A stretch of DNA of 6,689 nucleotides from Candidatus Omnitrophota bacterium (GTDB lineage: Bacteria; Omnitrophota; Koll11; Pluralincolimonadales; Pluralincolimonadaceae), in the NCBI GenBank assembly GCA_022709465.1, contig JAKLIT010000072.1, positions 1 through 6,689 of the forward strand. Reading direction: 5' to 3'. This document shows, one piece after another, positions 1 to 5,980 of the stretch. Under the pieces are notes generated by a model. The model had not been told where the DNA came from. It was given only the letters and a program-made list of their open reading frames with translations, and ran no database searches. The translations under genes and the position numbers were made by a program. Numbering within the stretch: position 1 is the stretch's first letter; each line of letters begins with the position of its first letter.

Positions 1-113
1 TGAGGCAAAGGATAGGCGAAGCCGGGCGCAGGACCGTCATGGAAAGGTATTCTCTCGAGGTCAACGCGCCTAAGATAATGGGGATGATCAGGAAGACGGC
101 GGGGGAGCGATAA
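1..113 (+). CDS. Glycosyltransferase, GT4-type, C-terminal tail (5' end outside window)
   Basis: The frame beginning at base 3 is open from the window edge to TAA at 111-113 and encodes about 36 residues. The tail contains GEAGRRTVMERYSLE followed by a basic helix ending in KTAGER. A G-x-x-G-R-x-x-V-x-x-x-(Y/F)-S pattern followed by a short amphipathic helix is the usual extreme C-terminus of GT-B fold, family 4 glycosyltransferases, and the complete GT4 protein later in this window ends similarly (GAAGRGSVMGRYSSERL). The catalytic domain lies outside the window, so donor and acceptor cannot be stated. The stop is 2 nt before the next start codon, so the two genes are probably cotranscribed and translationally coupled. 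The assignment rests only on the tail and is moderately secure. Confidence 0.7.
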   Translation, partial: RQRIGEAGRRTVMERYSLEVNAPKIMGMIRKTAGER

Positions 114-115
114 GT

Positions 116-2008
116 ATGTGCGGGATCTGCGGGATCATAGATATCTCCGGAAGGCCTGTCGGAGCCGATGCGGTAAAGGCGATGTGCTCCGAGATGAAGC
201 ACAGGGGGCCCGATGATGAGGGGATATACCTGAATGCCACGGACAGGGGCCCTTCGGCCGCGCTCGGTCACAGGAGATTAAGCATCATAGACCTGTCGTC
301 GTGCGCGAAGCAGCCGATGTCGAACGAGGACGGTTCCGTATGGCTTGTACTGAACGGCGAGATATATAACTACAACGAGTTGAGGCCGGAACTTGAGAGT
401 AAGGGCCATAAATTCAGGTCGCATTCCGATACTGAGACGCTTGTGCACCTGTACGAGGAGTACGGCGTTGAGTGCGTCGGAAAGCTAAGGGGGATGTTCG
501 CGTTCGCAATCTGGGATGATAATAAAAAGGTGCTCTTTGCGGCCCGGGACAGGGCCGGGAAAAAGCCGTTCGTGTACCGGTATAAGGACGGAAGGCTGGT
601 GTTCGCGTCCGAGTTCGCGGCGCTCCTTAAAAGCGGTGAGATACCGCGGAAGGTAAGCGATAACGCGATACACTACTACATGAGCCTCGGTTATGTGCCG
701 GCGCCCATGTCGGCGCTGGAAGGCGTAAACAAGCTGCCGCCCGCACATTTCCTTACGCTCTCGGGCTCCGGTATCAAGGTCGAACGCTACTGGGAGCTGG
801 ATTACTCCAGGAAGCTGAAGATAAGCGAGGAGGACGCCGCGACCGAGGTCAGAAGGCTCGCGGAAGAAGCGGTAAAGATAAGGTTGTTCAGCGACGTCCC
901 GCTTGGCGCGTTCTTGAGCGGCGGTGTCGACTCAAGCTGTGTGGTGGCGATGATGAGCGCGCTCTCCCCGGGCAAGGTCAGGACTTTTACGATAGGCTTC
1001 GAGGAGAAGGACTACAGCGAGCTCGAATACGCGAGGAAGATATCCGGCCTCTTCGGCACCGAACACCGCGAATTCATCGTGAAGCCGAACGCGCTCGATA
1101 TCATAGGCATGCTCGCGGAAAGATACGGCGAACCGTATGCCGACTCGTCGTGCATACCGACTTATTACGTGTCGAAGGAGACGCGCGCGTTCGTGACGGT
1201 CGCGCTTAACGGTGACGGCGGCGACGAATCTTTCGCCGGATACGAACGCTACCAGGCGATGAGCGCGGCGGAGAAGATCCGCGGCCTCGGGCTGGGGGCG
1301 GCGGCAAGGGCTGCCGCGGCGGTCTTGCCGGATTCGACGGACCCTAAGGACCTTGCGCGAAGGGCGAGGAGGTTCCTTTCCAACGCGGGCCTGACTGCGC
1401 CCGAAAGGTACTTAAGGTGGGTCGGTATAGCTGGGGACGTAAAACCGGAAGGGCTGTATAACGGCGATTATCTCGGCCGCATAGATACAGGCGGGCCGCT
1501 GGGCCTGCTGAAGCCGTACATAGAGGACAAATCGTGCCCGGAGTTCCTTGACAGGCTCCTGAAGGCCGACGTCAATACTTCGCTGCCGAACGACCTGCTC
1601 GTGAAGGTCGATATCGCGGGCATGGCGGCCTCGCTTGAAGGGCGGTCGCCTTTCCTGGATCACAAGCTTATGGAATTCGCGGCATCCCTGCCCGCATCGT
1701 ATAAGATAAAAGGAGGCGTCAAGAAGTACATACTCAAAAAGGCCTTCTCCGGGACGATACCCGCAGATATACTTTCGAGGAGGAAGATGGGCTTCGGGGT
1801 GCCTGTAAGCGCGTGGTTCAGGGGGGAACTTAAGGGCATGCTGGCGGAGACGCTGCTTTCAAAGGCCGCGCTCTCGAGGGGGTATTTCAGGCAGGAGGCG
1901 GTAAGGGGAATGGTAGAGAGCCATACCTACGGCAGGAAAGATTATTCGTTCCAGCTGTGGGCGATGCTGATGCTCGAACTATGGCATAAGAGGTTCATCG
2001 ACGGTTGA
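116..2008 (+). CDS. asnB: Asparagine synthase (glutamine-hydrolysing)-type amidotransferase of a polysaccharide cluster
   Basis: A complete 630-residue class II glutamine amidotransferase fused to an ATP-dependent synthetase domain, expected in the cytosol. The family transfers glutamine-derived ammonia to a carboxylate activated by AMP. The start is fixed by the MCGI N-terminus, since Cys2 is the nucleophile once Met is removed; GGAG at 104-107 lies 8 nt upstream. Glutaminase landmarks are HRGPDDEG (29-36), GHRRLSIIDLS (51-61), NGEIYN (80-85), SDTE (104-107) and RDRAGKKP (144-151). Synthetase landmarks are the PP-loop SGGVDSS (268-274), GDGGDE (366-371), the C-terminal KVDIAGMAASLEGRSPFLDH (497-516) and RRKMGFGVP (555-563). 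No key residue is missing. Free-standing asparagine synthesis is possible. The glycosyltransferase neighbours favour amidation of a sugar carboxylate, and the size and layout resemble the exosortase A-associated amidotransferase 1 group (from memory, not searched). Family call is very secure; substrate is inferred. Confidence 0.95.
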   Translation: MCGICGIIDISGRPVGADAVKAMCSEMKHRGPDDEGIYLNATDRGPSAALGHRRLSIIDLSSCAKQPMSNEDGSVWLVLNGEIYNYNELRPELESKGHKFRSHSDTETLVHLYEEYGVECVGKLRGMFAFAIWDDNKKVLFAARDRAGKKPFVYRYKDGRLVFASEFAALLKSGEIPRKVSDNAIHYYMSLGYVPAPMSALEGVNKLPPAHFLTLSGSGIKVERYWELDYSRKLKISEEDAATEVRRLAEEAVKIRLFSDVPLGAFLSGGVDSSCVVAMMSALSPGKVRTFTIGFEEKDYSELEYARKISGLFGTEHREFIVKPNALDIIGMLAERYGEPYADSSCIPTYYVSKETRAFVTVALNGDGGDESFAGYERYQAMSAAEKIRGLGLGAAARAAAAVLPDSTDPKDLARRARRFLSNAGLTAPERYLRWVGIAGDVKPEGLYNGDYLGRIDTGGPLGLLKPYIEDKSCPEFLDRLLKADVNTSLPNDLLVKVDIAGMAASLEGRSPFLDHKLMEFAASLPASYKIKGGVKKYILKKAFSGTIPADILSRRKMGFGVPVSAWFRGELKGMLAETLLSKAALSRGYFRQEAVRGMVESHTYGRKDYSFQLWAMLMLELWHKRFIDG

Positions 2009-2021
2009 ATGAGGGGTAAAA

Positions 2022-3866
2022 ATGCTTAAGAACCAGGATATAATATGCATATCTTCGATCGACTGGGACTTTATATGGCAGGGGCACCAGGAGATAATGT
2101 CCGCGTTCGCCGCGAACGGCAACCGCGTCCTGTTCATCGAGAACACCGGCGTGCGCGCTCCGAAGATAAGGGACATATCCCGCCTGCGCAAGAGGTTCAA
2201 GGATTACTTCAGGGGCGTCAAGGGTATAAGGGAAGAAGCGAAGAACCTTTATGTATATTCCCCGATAGTCCTTCCGTTCCCGTATTCGCGTATTGCGAGG
2301 GCCATAAATAAGTTCATCCTGCTGTCTGTCATAAAGAGATGGATGAGGGCGATGAATTTCGCGAACCCGGTCATATGGACGTTCCTTCCGACGGGGACAG
2401 CGATGGATATCATAGAGAATATAGACAAGAAGCTGCTCGTGTATTATTGTATAGATAATTTCGCGGTAAGTTCCGCGTCCGCGAAAAAGATAATCGCTTA
2501 CGAAAAGAAGCTTATCGGCCTCGCGGACCGCGTGTTCGTGACCTCGCAGGCCCTGTATGACCATTGCGCGAGGTTCAACGATAATGTGACGCTCTTCCCG
2601 TTCGGCGTTAATATCGAGAGTTTCGAGGCGGTGAGGAAGGAACCCACGCAGGTACCCGAGGAACTGAATGACCTGAAGCCGCCGGTTGTCGGTTATGTCG
2701 GAGGGGTGCACAAGTGGATAGATTTCGAGCTTGTCAAATATGCCGCTTCGGCGCATCCTGAGATGCAGTTCGTATTCGTCGGGCCGGTGCAGACAGATGT
2801 ATCGCAGCTGTCCGGATGCCCTAATATCCGTCTTTTGGGAGGGCGCAAGCATTTCGAGCTCCCTAATCTCGTGAAACATTTTACCGTTGCCGTCATTCCT
2901 TACCTGTTGACGGAATATACGAAGAACGTATACCCTACAAAACTTAACGAATACCTCTCGATGGGCAAGCCCGTCGTGTCATCATACCTTCCTGAAGTGG
3001 ATACGTTCAACGCAAGATACGGCGGCATCGTGTATATAGGAAAGGATAAGCAGGAATTCTCTTCGTTGTTGTCCAGGGCGATAGCGGAGGACAGCGCCTC
3101 GTTGAGAGAGAAGAGGATATCGGCGGCGTCGGAGAACAGCTGGAAATCGCGCATAGAGCTTATGAGCGCGGCCATAGACGCGGCAATAGAGGAAAAGACG
3201 AAGAAGAGCGAAGCCGGCTGGAAGGACAATTTGGCGGGATTGTTCGCCGCGGCAAGGCGCAGGACCGCGCGGCCGGTAATATATGCCGCCGTTGCCATGT
3301 TGTTGGTATTCTGCACGCCAGTTGTATGGTTCCTCGCGGAGCCGCTGAAGATAAGCGAGCAGCCGCAGAATGCGGATGCTATAGTAGTATTCGCGGGCGG
3401 TACCGGCGAGTCGGGGAAACAGGGGCAGGGATACGAGGAGAGGGTCGGATACGCGGTCGAGCTCTATAAGGAAGGATACGCGAAAAACATCGTCTTCTCG
3501 TCGGGTTATTCCTACGCCATAAAGGAAGTCGATATAATGAAAGCGTTGGCGGTGTCCATGGGAGTGCCCGCGAACGCGATAACGCTCGAAGACAGGTCCG
3601 GATATACCTATGAATTCGTGAAGAACACGAGCGATATCGTGCGCAGGAACGGCTGGAAGAAGATACTGCTCGTCAGTTCGCCCTACCACATGAGGCGCGC
3701 CTCGCTGGTTTATGATAAACTCGGGGAAGGCATAGACGTCATATATACGCCTATAAGGGACAGCAAGTTCTACAAACATTCCTTCGGCGCGTCCCCAAGG
3801 CAGATAAAGGGCATTTTACATGAGTATGCGGGTATAGTATATTACCTGGTAAAAGGGTATATTTAA
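2022..3866 (+). CDS. Fusion protein: glycosyltransferase + transmembrane helix + DUF218 (YdcF/SanA/ElyC-like) domain
   Basis: A 614-residue protein with two domains. Residues 1 to about 400 look like a GT-B glycosyltransferase of the TuaH-like type: SSIDWDFIWQGHQEIM (11-26), VLFIENTG (36-43), YCIDNF (142-147), VTLFPFGVN (189-197), GYVGGVHKWIDF (224-235) and the donor-site strip YPTKLNEYLSMGKPVVS (304-320). An RRR-containing linker (about 405-417) leads to one hydrophobic segment (about 418-438). Residues 450-605 form a DUF218 domain: ADAIVVFAGG (451-460), ERVGYAVELYKEGYAKNIVFSSG (473-495; E, R and SSG being key), EDRSGYTYE (523-531) and ILLVSSPYHMRRA (548-560). Positive charges before the helix predict GT inside and DUF218 outside the membrane, as in SanA/ElyC. 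GAGGGG (2011-2016) lies 5 nt before ATG. DUF218 proteins affect envelope assembly, but their chemistry is poorly defined. Domain calls are secure; the joint role is unknown. Confidence 0.88.
   Translation: MLKNQDIICISSIDWDFIWQGHQEIMSAFAANGNRVLFIENTGVRAPKIRDISRLRKRFKDYFRGVKGIREEAKNLYVYSPIVLPFPYSRIARAINKFILLSVIKRWMRAMNFANPVIWTFLPTGTAMDIIENIDKKLLVYYCIDNFAVSSASAKKIIAYEKKLIGLADRVFVTSQALYDHCARFNDNVTLFPFGVNIESFEAVRKEPTQVPEELNDLKPPVVGYVGGVHKWIDFELVKYAASAHPEMQFVFVGPVQTDVSQLSGCPNIRLLGGRKHFELPNLVKHFTVAVIPYLLTEYTKNVYPTKLNEYLSMGKPVVSSYLPEVDTFNARYGGIVYIGKDKQEFSSLLSRAIAEDSASLREKRISAASENSWKSRIELMSAAIDAAIEEKTKKSEAGWKDNLAGLFAAARRRTARPVIYAAVAMLLVFCTPVVWFLAEPLKISEQPQNADAIVVFAGGTGESGKQGQGYEERVGYAVELYKEGYAKNIVFSSGYSYAIKEVDIMKALAVSMGVPANAITLEDRSGYTYEFVKNTSDIVRRNGWKKILLVSSPYHMRRASLVYDKLGEGIDVIYTPIRDSKFYKHSFGASPRQIKGILHEYAGIVYYLVKGYI
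3815..3843 (+). promoter_or_regulatory. Possible internal sigma70-type promoter before the DUF4330 gene
   Basis: TTTACA at 3815-3820 and TATATT at 3838-3843 are separated by 17 bases, so five of six bases match in each hexamer at ideal spacing. The site lies in the last codons of the fusion gene. Transcription would start near 3850, about 30 nt before the ATG at 3882, leaving room for the AAGGAG at 3868-3873. Because ATA and TAT codons are common in this genome, and a comparable 5/6 + 5/6 match occurs in the middle of a gene (5485-5513), chance is a real alternative. Confidence 0.25.
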
Positions 3867-3881
3867 AAAGGAGCGGGCAGA

Positions 3882-4373
3882 ATGAAGATGATAGACGAAA
3901 AGGGAAGGATCCTCGGAAAGGTAAATATTATTGATTTCATCTTTGTGGTCCTGCTATTGAGCGTCATCCCGGCTTTTTATTACGGCAACAAACTTACGGC
4001 GGTAAAGAAGCCGGCGGAAAAGAAATACGAGAAGATCGTTGCAGAGATCAAGTTCCTGAAGATCATACCGGAGCTTGCGTCGGTGCTCAAGGAGGGTGAT
4101 ATAGACAAGGATGCCGGGGGGAACGCGGCCGGCGTCCTTAAGAGAATAATCTCAAGCGAGAACAGCCGGTTCGCCGCCCTAGGCAATAACGACCAGGTGG
4201 TGATAATGGAAGATCCTACGGTGAGGGACATACAGGCGTCCTTCGAATTGAACTGCGTGAACGACAACGGCGATCTCAATTTCGAGGGGTATCCGGTCAA
4301 GATCGGGAGCAATGTCGTATTTACTACCGATTTCTACAGCATGCAGGGCATAGTGGTGAAGATGGAGAAATGA
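3882..4373 (+). CDS. DUF4330-type membrane-anchored protein
   Basis: A 163-residue protein opening with MIDEKGRILGKVNIIDF (3-19), a signature I associate with DUF4330 proteins. One hydrophobic segment (about 16-34) follows, ending FYYGN, and then a polar Lys/Glu-rich stretch. With no cleavage motif evident, it is probably a single-pass protein with most of its length outside the cytoplasm. The C-terminal part (about 105-163) looks beta-rich and ends DLNFEGYPVKIGSNVVFTTD, then a closing strand typical of the family, so the protein seems complete. AAGGAG at 3868-3873 is 8 nt before ATG 3882, favouring it over the in-frame ATG at 3888. The gene begins 15 nt after the fusion gene and overlaps the next by 4 nt (ATGA). 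DUF4330 has no established biochemical role to my knowledge. Its place here suggests a structural or accessory part in glycan synthesis or export, which is inference. Confidence 0.75.
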   Translation: MKMIDEKGRILGKVNIIDFIFVVLLLSVIPAFYYGNKLTAVKKPAEKKYEKIVAEIKFLKIIPELASVLKEGDIDKDAGGNAAGVLKRIISSENSRFAALGNNDQVVIMEDPTVRDIQASFELNCVNDNGDLNFEGYPVKIGSNVVFTTDFYSMQGIVVKMEK

Positions 4374-4798
4374 AAAGGGACATGACGGACGGAAGCAGAC
4401 TGATAAGATCGGCGCATTATATCTGGAACGGGTATAGCCGCTGCGTCGACCGGATCGAATCCGTATTCCTAAAAAGCTCGGTGGTTAAGCTGTTGAGGGG
4501 ATCTGTGGATATCCTGTCGGCATGCGTTAAAGGAAGCTTCCCGGCCAGGATGTCAAGGCGATCGAACGGATGCGTATATTCCGGCAGCGCGTTGCTTGGC
4601 GCCATAAAGAGGCCGTTCTGCGGCGCGGAATCCCTGATAGGGCCATATTATGAGGGAAGCGGATTCCGGCGCATAGCGGATGGGATAGATGCCCTGCTCG
4701 TCCGCGCAGACATCTTCCTGTCCGGGGCGCGCTGGAACGCGTTTAAAGATAACAGCAAGATCATCGGTATCCTGAGAAGATGCAGCGGAATAAAATAA
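4370..4798 (+). CDS. Small basic protein of unknown function with repeated S-x-hydrophobic-hydrophobic motif
   Basis: I do not recognise this 142-residue protein. It starts in an ATGA overlap with the DUF4330 gene and ends 19 nt inside the next gene. Its codons match the neighbours (mostly G/C third positions, AGG and ATA in use), and without it there would be a gap of about 400 nt, so it is probably real. GGAG (4364-4367) is only 2 nt from ATG 4370, which suggests coupled reinitiation; ATG 4382 is an alternative start. It is rich in Arg/Lys, has five cysteines (25, 52, 68, 84, 138) that form no CxxC pair, and shows no clear signal peptide or long membrane segment. A motif S-x-[VIL]-[VIL]-[KRG] recurs at 9 (SRLIR), 36 (SSVVK), 73 (SALLG) and 129 (SKIIG), with a weaker version near 87 (ESLIG). 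This suggests several short amphipathic helices, perhaps contacting the membrane or a partner. Function unknown. Confidence 0.65.
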   Translation: MKRDMTDGSRLIRSAHYIWNGYSRCVDRIESVFLKSSVVKLLRGSVDILSACVKGSFPARMSRRSNGCVYSGSALLGAIKRPFCGAESLIGPYYEGSGFRRIADGIDALLVRADIFLSGARWNAFKDNSKIIGILRRCSGIK

Positions 4799-5976
4799 AG
4801 ATCCTGAGGGTGATCGCCCGCCTTAATGTCGGCGGGCCCGCTATACATACCATCCTTTTGACCTCGGCGCTTAACAGTGGGGAGTATGAATCCGTCCTTG
4901 TCTGCGGGAACGTGGACGGGTCCGAAAAGGATATGTCCTACCTTGCGGTTGCCAAGGGGGTCAAGCCGGTCATAATCCCGGAGCTGTGCAGGAGCATAAA
5001 CCCGGTAAAGGACCTCCGCGCGTTCCTTGCCATACTCAAGGCGATAAGGGAATTCAAGCCGGATATAGTCCATACCCACACGGCTAAGGCCGGGGCATTA
5101 GGCAGGGCTGCGGCGGTGATCGCCGGCGTCCAGGTAAGGATACATACATTCCACGGCCATATATTCGACGGATATTTCAGCAGGTTGCAGGCGGCGATCT
5201 TCCTCGCGATAGAGAGGGCCCTTGCCTGCTTCACTAAATATATAATCGTAGTCAGCGAAGCGCAAAAGTCGGATATTTTCGGTAAATACCGGATAGCCGC
5301 AGAACGTAAGATAAAGGTCGTCCCGCTCGGCCTGGAGCTGGGCAGGTACGCCGGTATCGGCGGAAGGGACGGGAGATTCAGGAAAGAACTCGGCATCGGG
5401 GACGATGCGGTGCTTGTCTCGATAATAGGCCGGCTGGTTCCCGTCAAGAACCACAGGATGTTCATAGAAGCCGCAAAAATTGCATTGACTGAAGCCCCTG
5501 CCTCGGATATAAGGTTTGCAATAATAGGGGACGGCGAAGAGAGGGTGTCGCTGGAAAGATATGTATCCGAAAGCGGCCTGGACGGCAGGATAGTGTTCTG
5601 CGGATGGAAAGAGGATGTGGCCGGCGTATATGCCGATTCGGATATTGTCGCGCTGACATCATTGAACGAGGGTACCCCCGTAGCCCTGATAGAGGCCCTC
5701 GCTTCCGGCAGGCCGGTCGTTTCAACGGACGTAGGCGGCGTAAGAGATGTGGTACAGGACGGCAAGAGCGGATACCTCGTCGCTTCGGGAGACGCCCGGG
5801 CGTTCGCGAAAAAATTATGTGAGCTTGCCGCCGACGCGGCGAAACGCGTATCGTTCGGGGCGGCGGGAAGGGGCTCGGTCATGGGGAGATATTCCAGCGA
5901 GAGGCTCATATCCGACATAAAACGGCTTTACACAGATTCCCTAATAGATTATAATAATGACAAAAAAGGAGTATAA
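4780..5976 (+). CDS. Glycosyltransferase family 4 protein
   Basis: A complete 398-residue GT-B retaining glycosyltransferase, expected to act at the cytosolic face of the membrane and add a sugar from a nucleotide donor to a lipid-linked glycan. N-terminal domain: KILRVIARLNVGGPAIH (7-23) with the glycine-rich loop, DIVHTHTAKAGALGRAAA (95-112), HTFHGHIFDGYFS (122-134) and VVPLGLE (180-186). C-terminal donor domain: IIGRLVPVKNH (215-225), IIGDGEER (248-255), FCGWKEDV (273-280) and the EX7E motif with Glu297 and Glu305 in SLNEGTPVALIEALASGRPV (294-313), then DVGGVRDVVQDGKSGYLV (317-334). Both EX7E glutamates are present, so it should be active. ATG 4780 is the only usable start after an in-frame stop at 4750-4752. 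GAGAAG directly abuts it, too close for an ordinary ribosome site, so translation probably depends on ribosomes finishing the preceding gene at 4798. The last residues (LIDYNNDKKGV) are encoded by unusually AT-rich DNA containing a candidate promoter. Donor and acceptor unknown. Confidence 0.93.
   Translation: MQRNKIKILRVIARLNVGGPAIHTILLTSALNSGEYESVLVCGNVDGSEKDMSYLAVAKGVKPVIIPELCRSINPVKDLRAFLAILKAIREFKPDIVHTHTAKAGALGRAAAVIAGVQVRIHTFHGHIFDGYFSRLQAAIFLAIERALACFTKYIIVVSEAQKSDIFGKYRIAAERKIKVVPLGLELGRYAGIGGRDGRFRKELGIGDDAVLVSIIGRLVPVKNHRMFIEAAKIALTEAPASDIRFAIIGDGEERVSLERYVSESGLDGRIVFCGWKEDVAGVYADSDIVALTSLNEGTPVALIEALASGRPVVSTDVGGVRDVVQDGKSGYLVASGDARAFAKKLCELAADAAKRVSFGAAGRGSVMGRYSSERLISDIKRLYTDSLIDYNNDKKGV
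4816..4837 (+). other. Short GC-rich inverted repeat (possible mRNA hairpin) early in the GT4 gene
   Basis: GCCCGCC at 4816-4822 and GGCGGGC at 4831-4837 are perfect 7-bp reverse complements around an 8-nt loop. The hairpin would form 36 nt after the ATG at 4780 and 18 nt after the preceding gene's stop. No T-run follows, so it is not an intrinsic terminator. The bases encode the conserved A-R-L-N-V-G-G-P loop, so protein constraint may explain them entirely. Confidence 0.3.
5927..5955 (+). promoter_or_regulatory. Candidate sigma70-type promoter for the epimerase gene, inside the GT4 gene's 3' end
   Basis: TTTACA at 5927-5932 (5 of 6 consensus) and TATAAT at 5950-5955 (6 of 6) are separated by exactly 17 bases. 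The surrounding stretch from about 5927 to 5980 is much more AT-rich than the rest of the window. Transcription would begin near 5961-5963, giving a leader of only about 20 nt that still holds the AAGGAG at 5966-5971 before GTG 5981. It could give the sugar-nucleotide enzyme expression independent of the upstream operon. The match is by eye; AT-rich gene ends can produce such matches by chance. Confidence 0.4.
5966..5971 (+). promoter_or_regulatory. Ribosome binding site AAGGAG that decides the GTG start
   Basis: AAGGAG, in an A-rich context, lies 9 nt before GTG 5981 and overlaps the last codons of the GT4 gene. No in-frame ATG lies nearby, and the GTG places the Rossmann strand (HYLITGGAGFIGS) directly at the N-terminus, as expected for this enzyme family. 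It therefore supports GTG as the true start. Confidence 0.8.
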
Positions 5977-5980
5977 ATAA

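Noticed and set aside
2039..2044. Perfect TATAAT just after the fusion gene's start codon
   Set aside because: There is no -35-like hexamer at 16-18 bases (the nearest, TTGAAT at 2005-2010, is 28 bases away) and no TG extension. It would start transcription inside the gene after its ATG.
2907..2934. TTGACG-N16-TATACC promoter-like match
   Set aside because: It lies in the middle of the fusion gene's GT domain with no gene start nearby; treated as background.
3240..3340. The fusion junction as a separate gene start for the DUF218 part
   Set aside because: The only in-frame ATG nearby (3297) is inside the hydrophobic helix and has no ribosome site. The frame is uninterrupted, so one protein is the simplest reading.
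1995..3779. Minus-strand open frames of 294 and 265 residues opposite the fusion gene
   Set aside because: The translations are Arg/Tyr/His-rich with no recognisable domain or plausible ribosome site, and the plus strand carries clear GT and DUF218 motifs throughout.
5485..5513. TTGACT-N17-TATAAG promoter-like match
   Set aside because: It lies mid-gene in the GT4 protein with no downstream start it could serve. It shows that 5/6 + 5/6 matches arise by chance here, and I lowered confidence in the other promoter calls accordingly.
4938..5918. Long minus-strand open frame (326 residues) opposite the GT4 gene
   Set aside because: It is a Ser/Ala/Pro/Thr-rich, low-complexity translation with no family motifs, lying fully opposite a GT4 gene with intact motifs; GC-rich third positions keep the antisense frame open.
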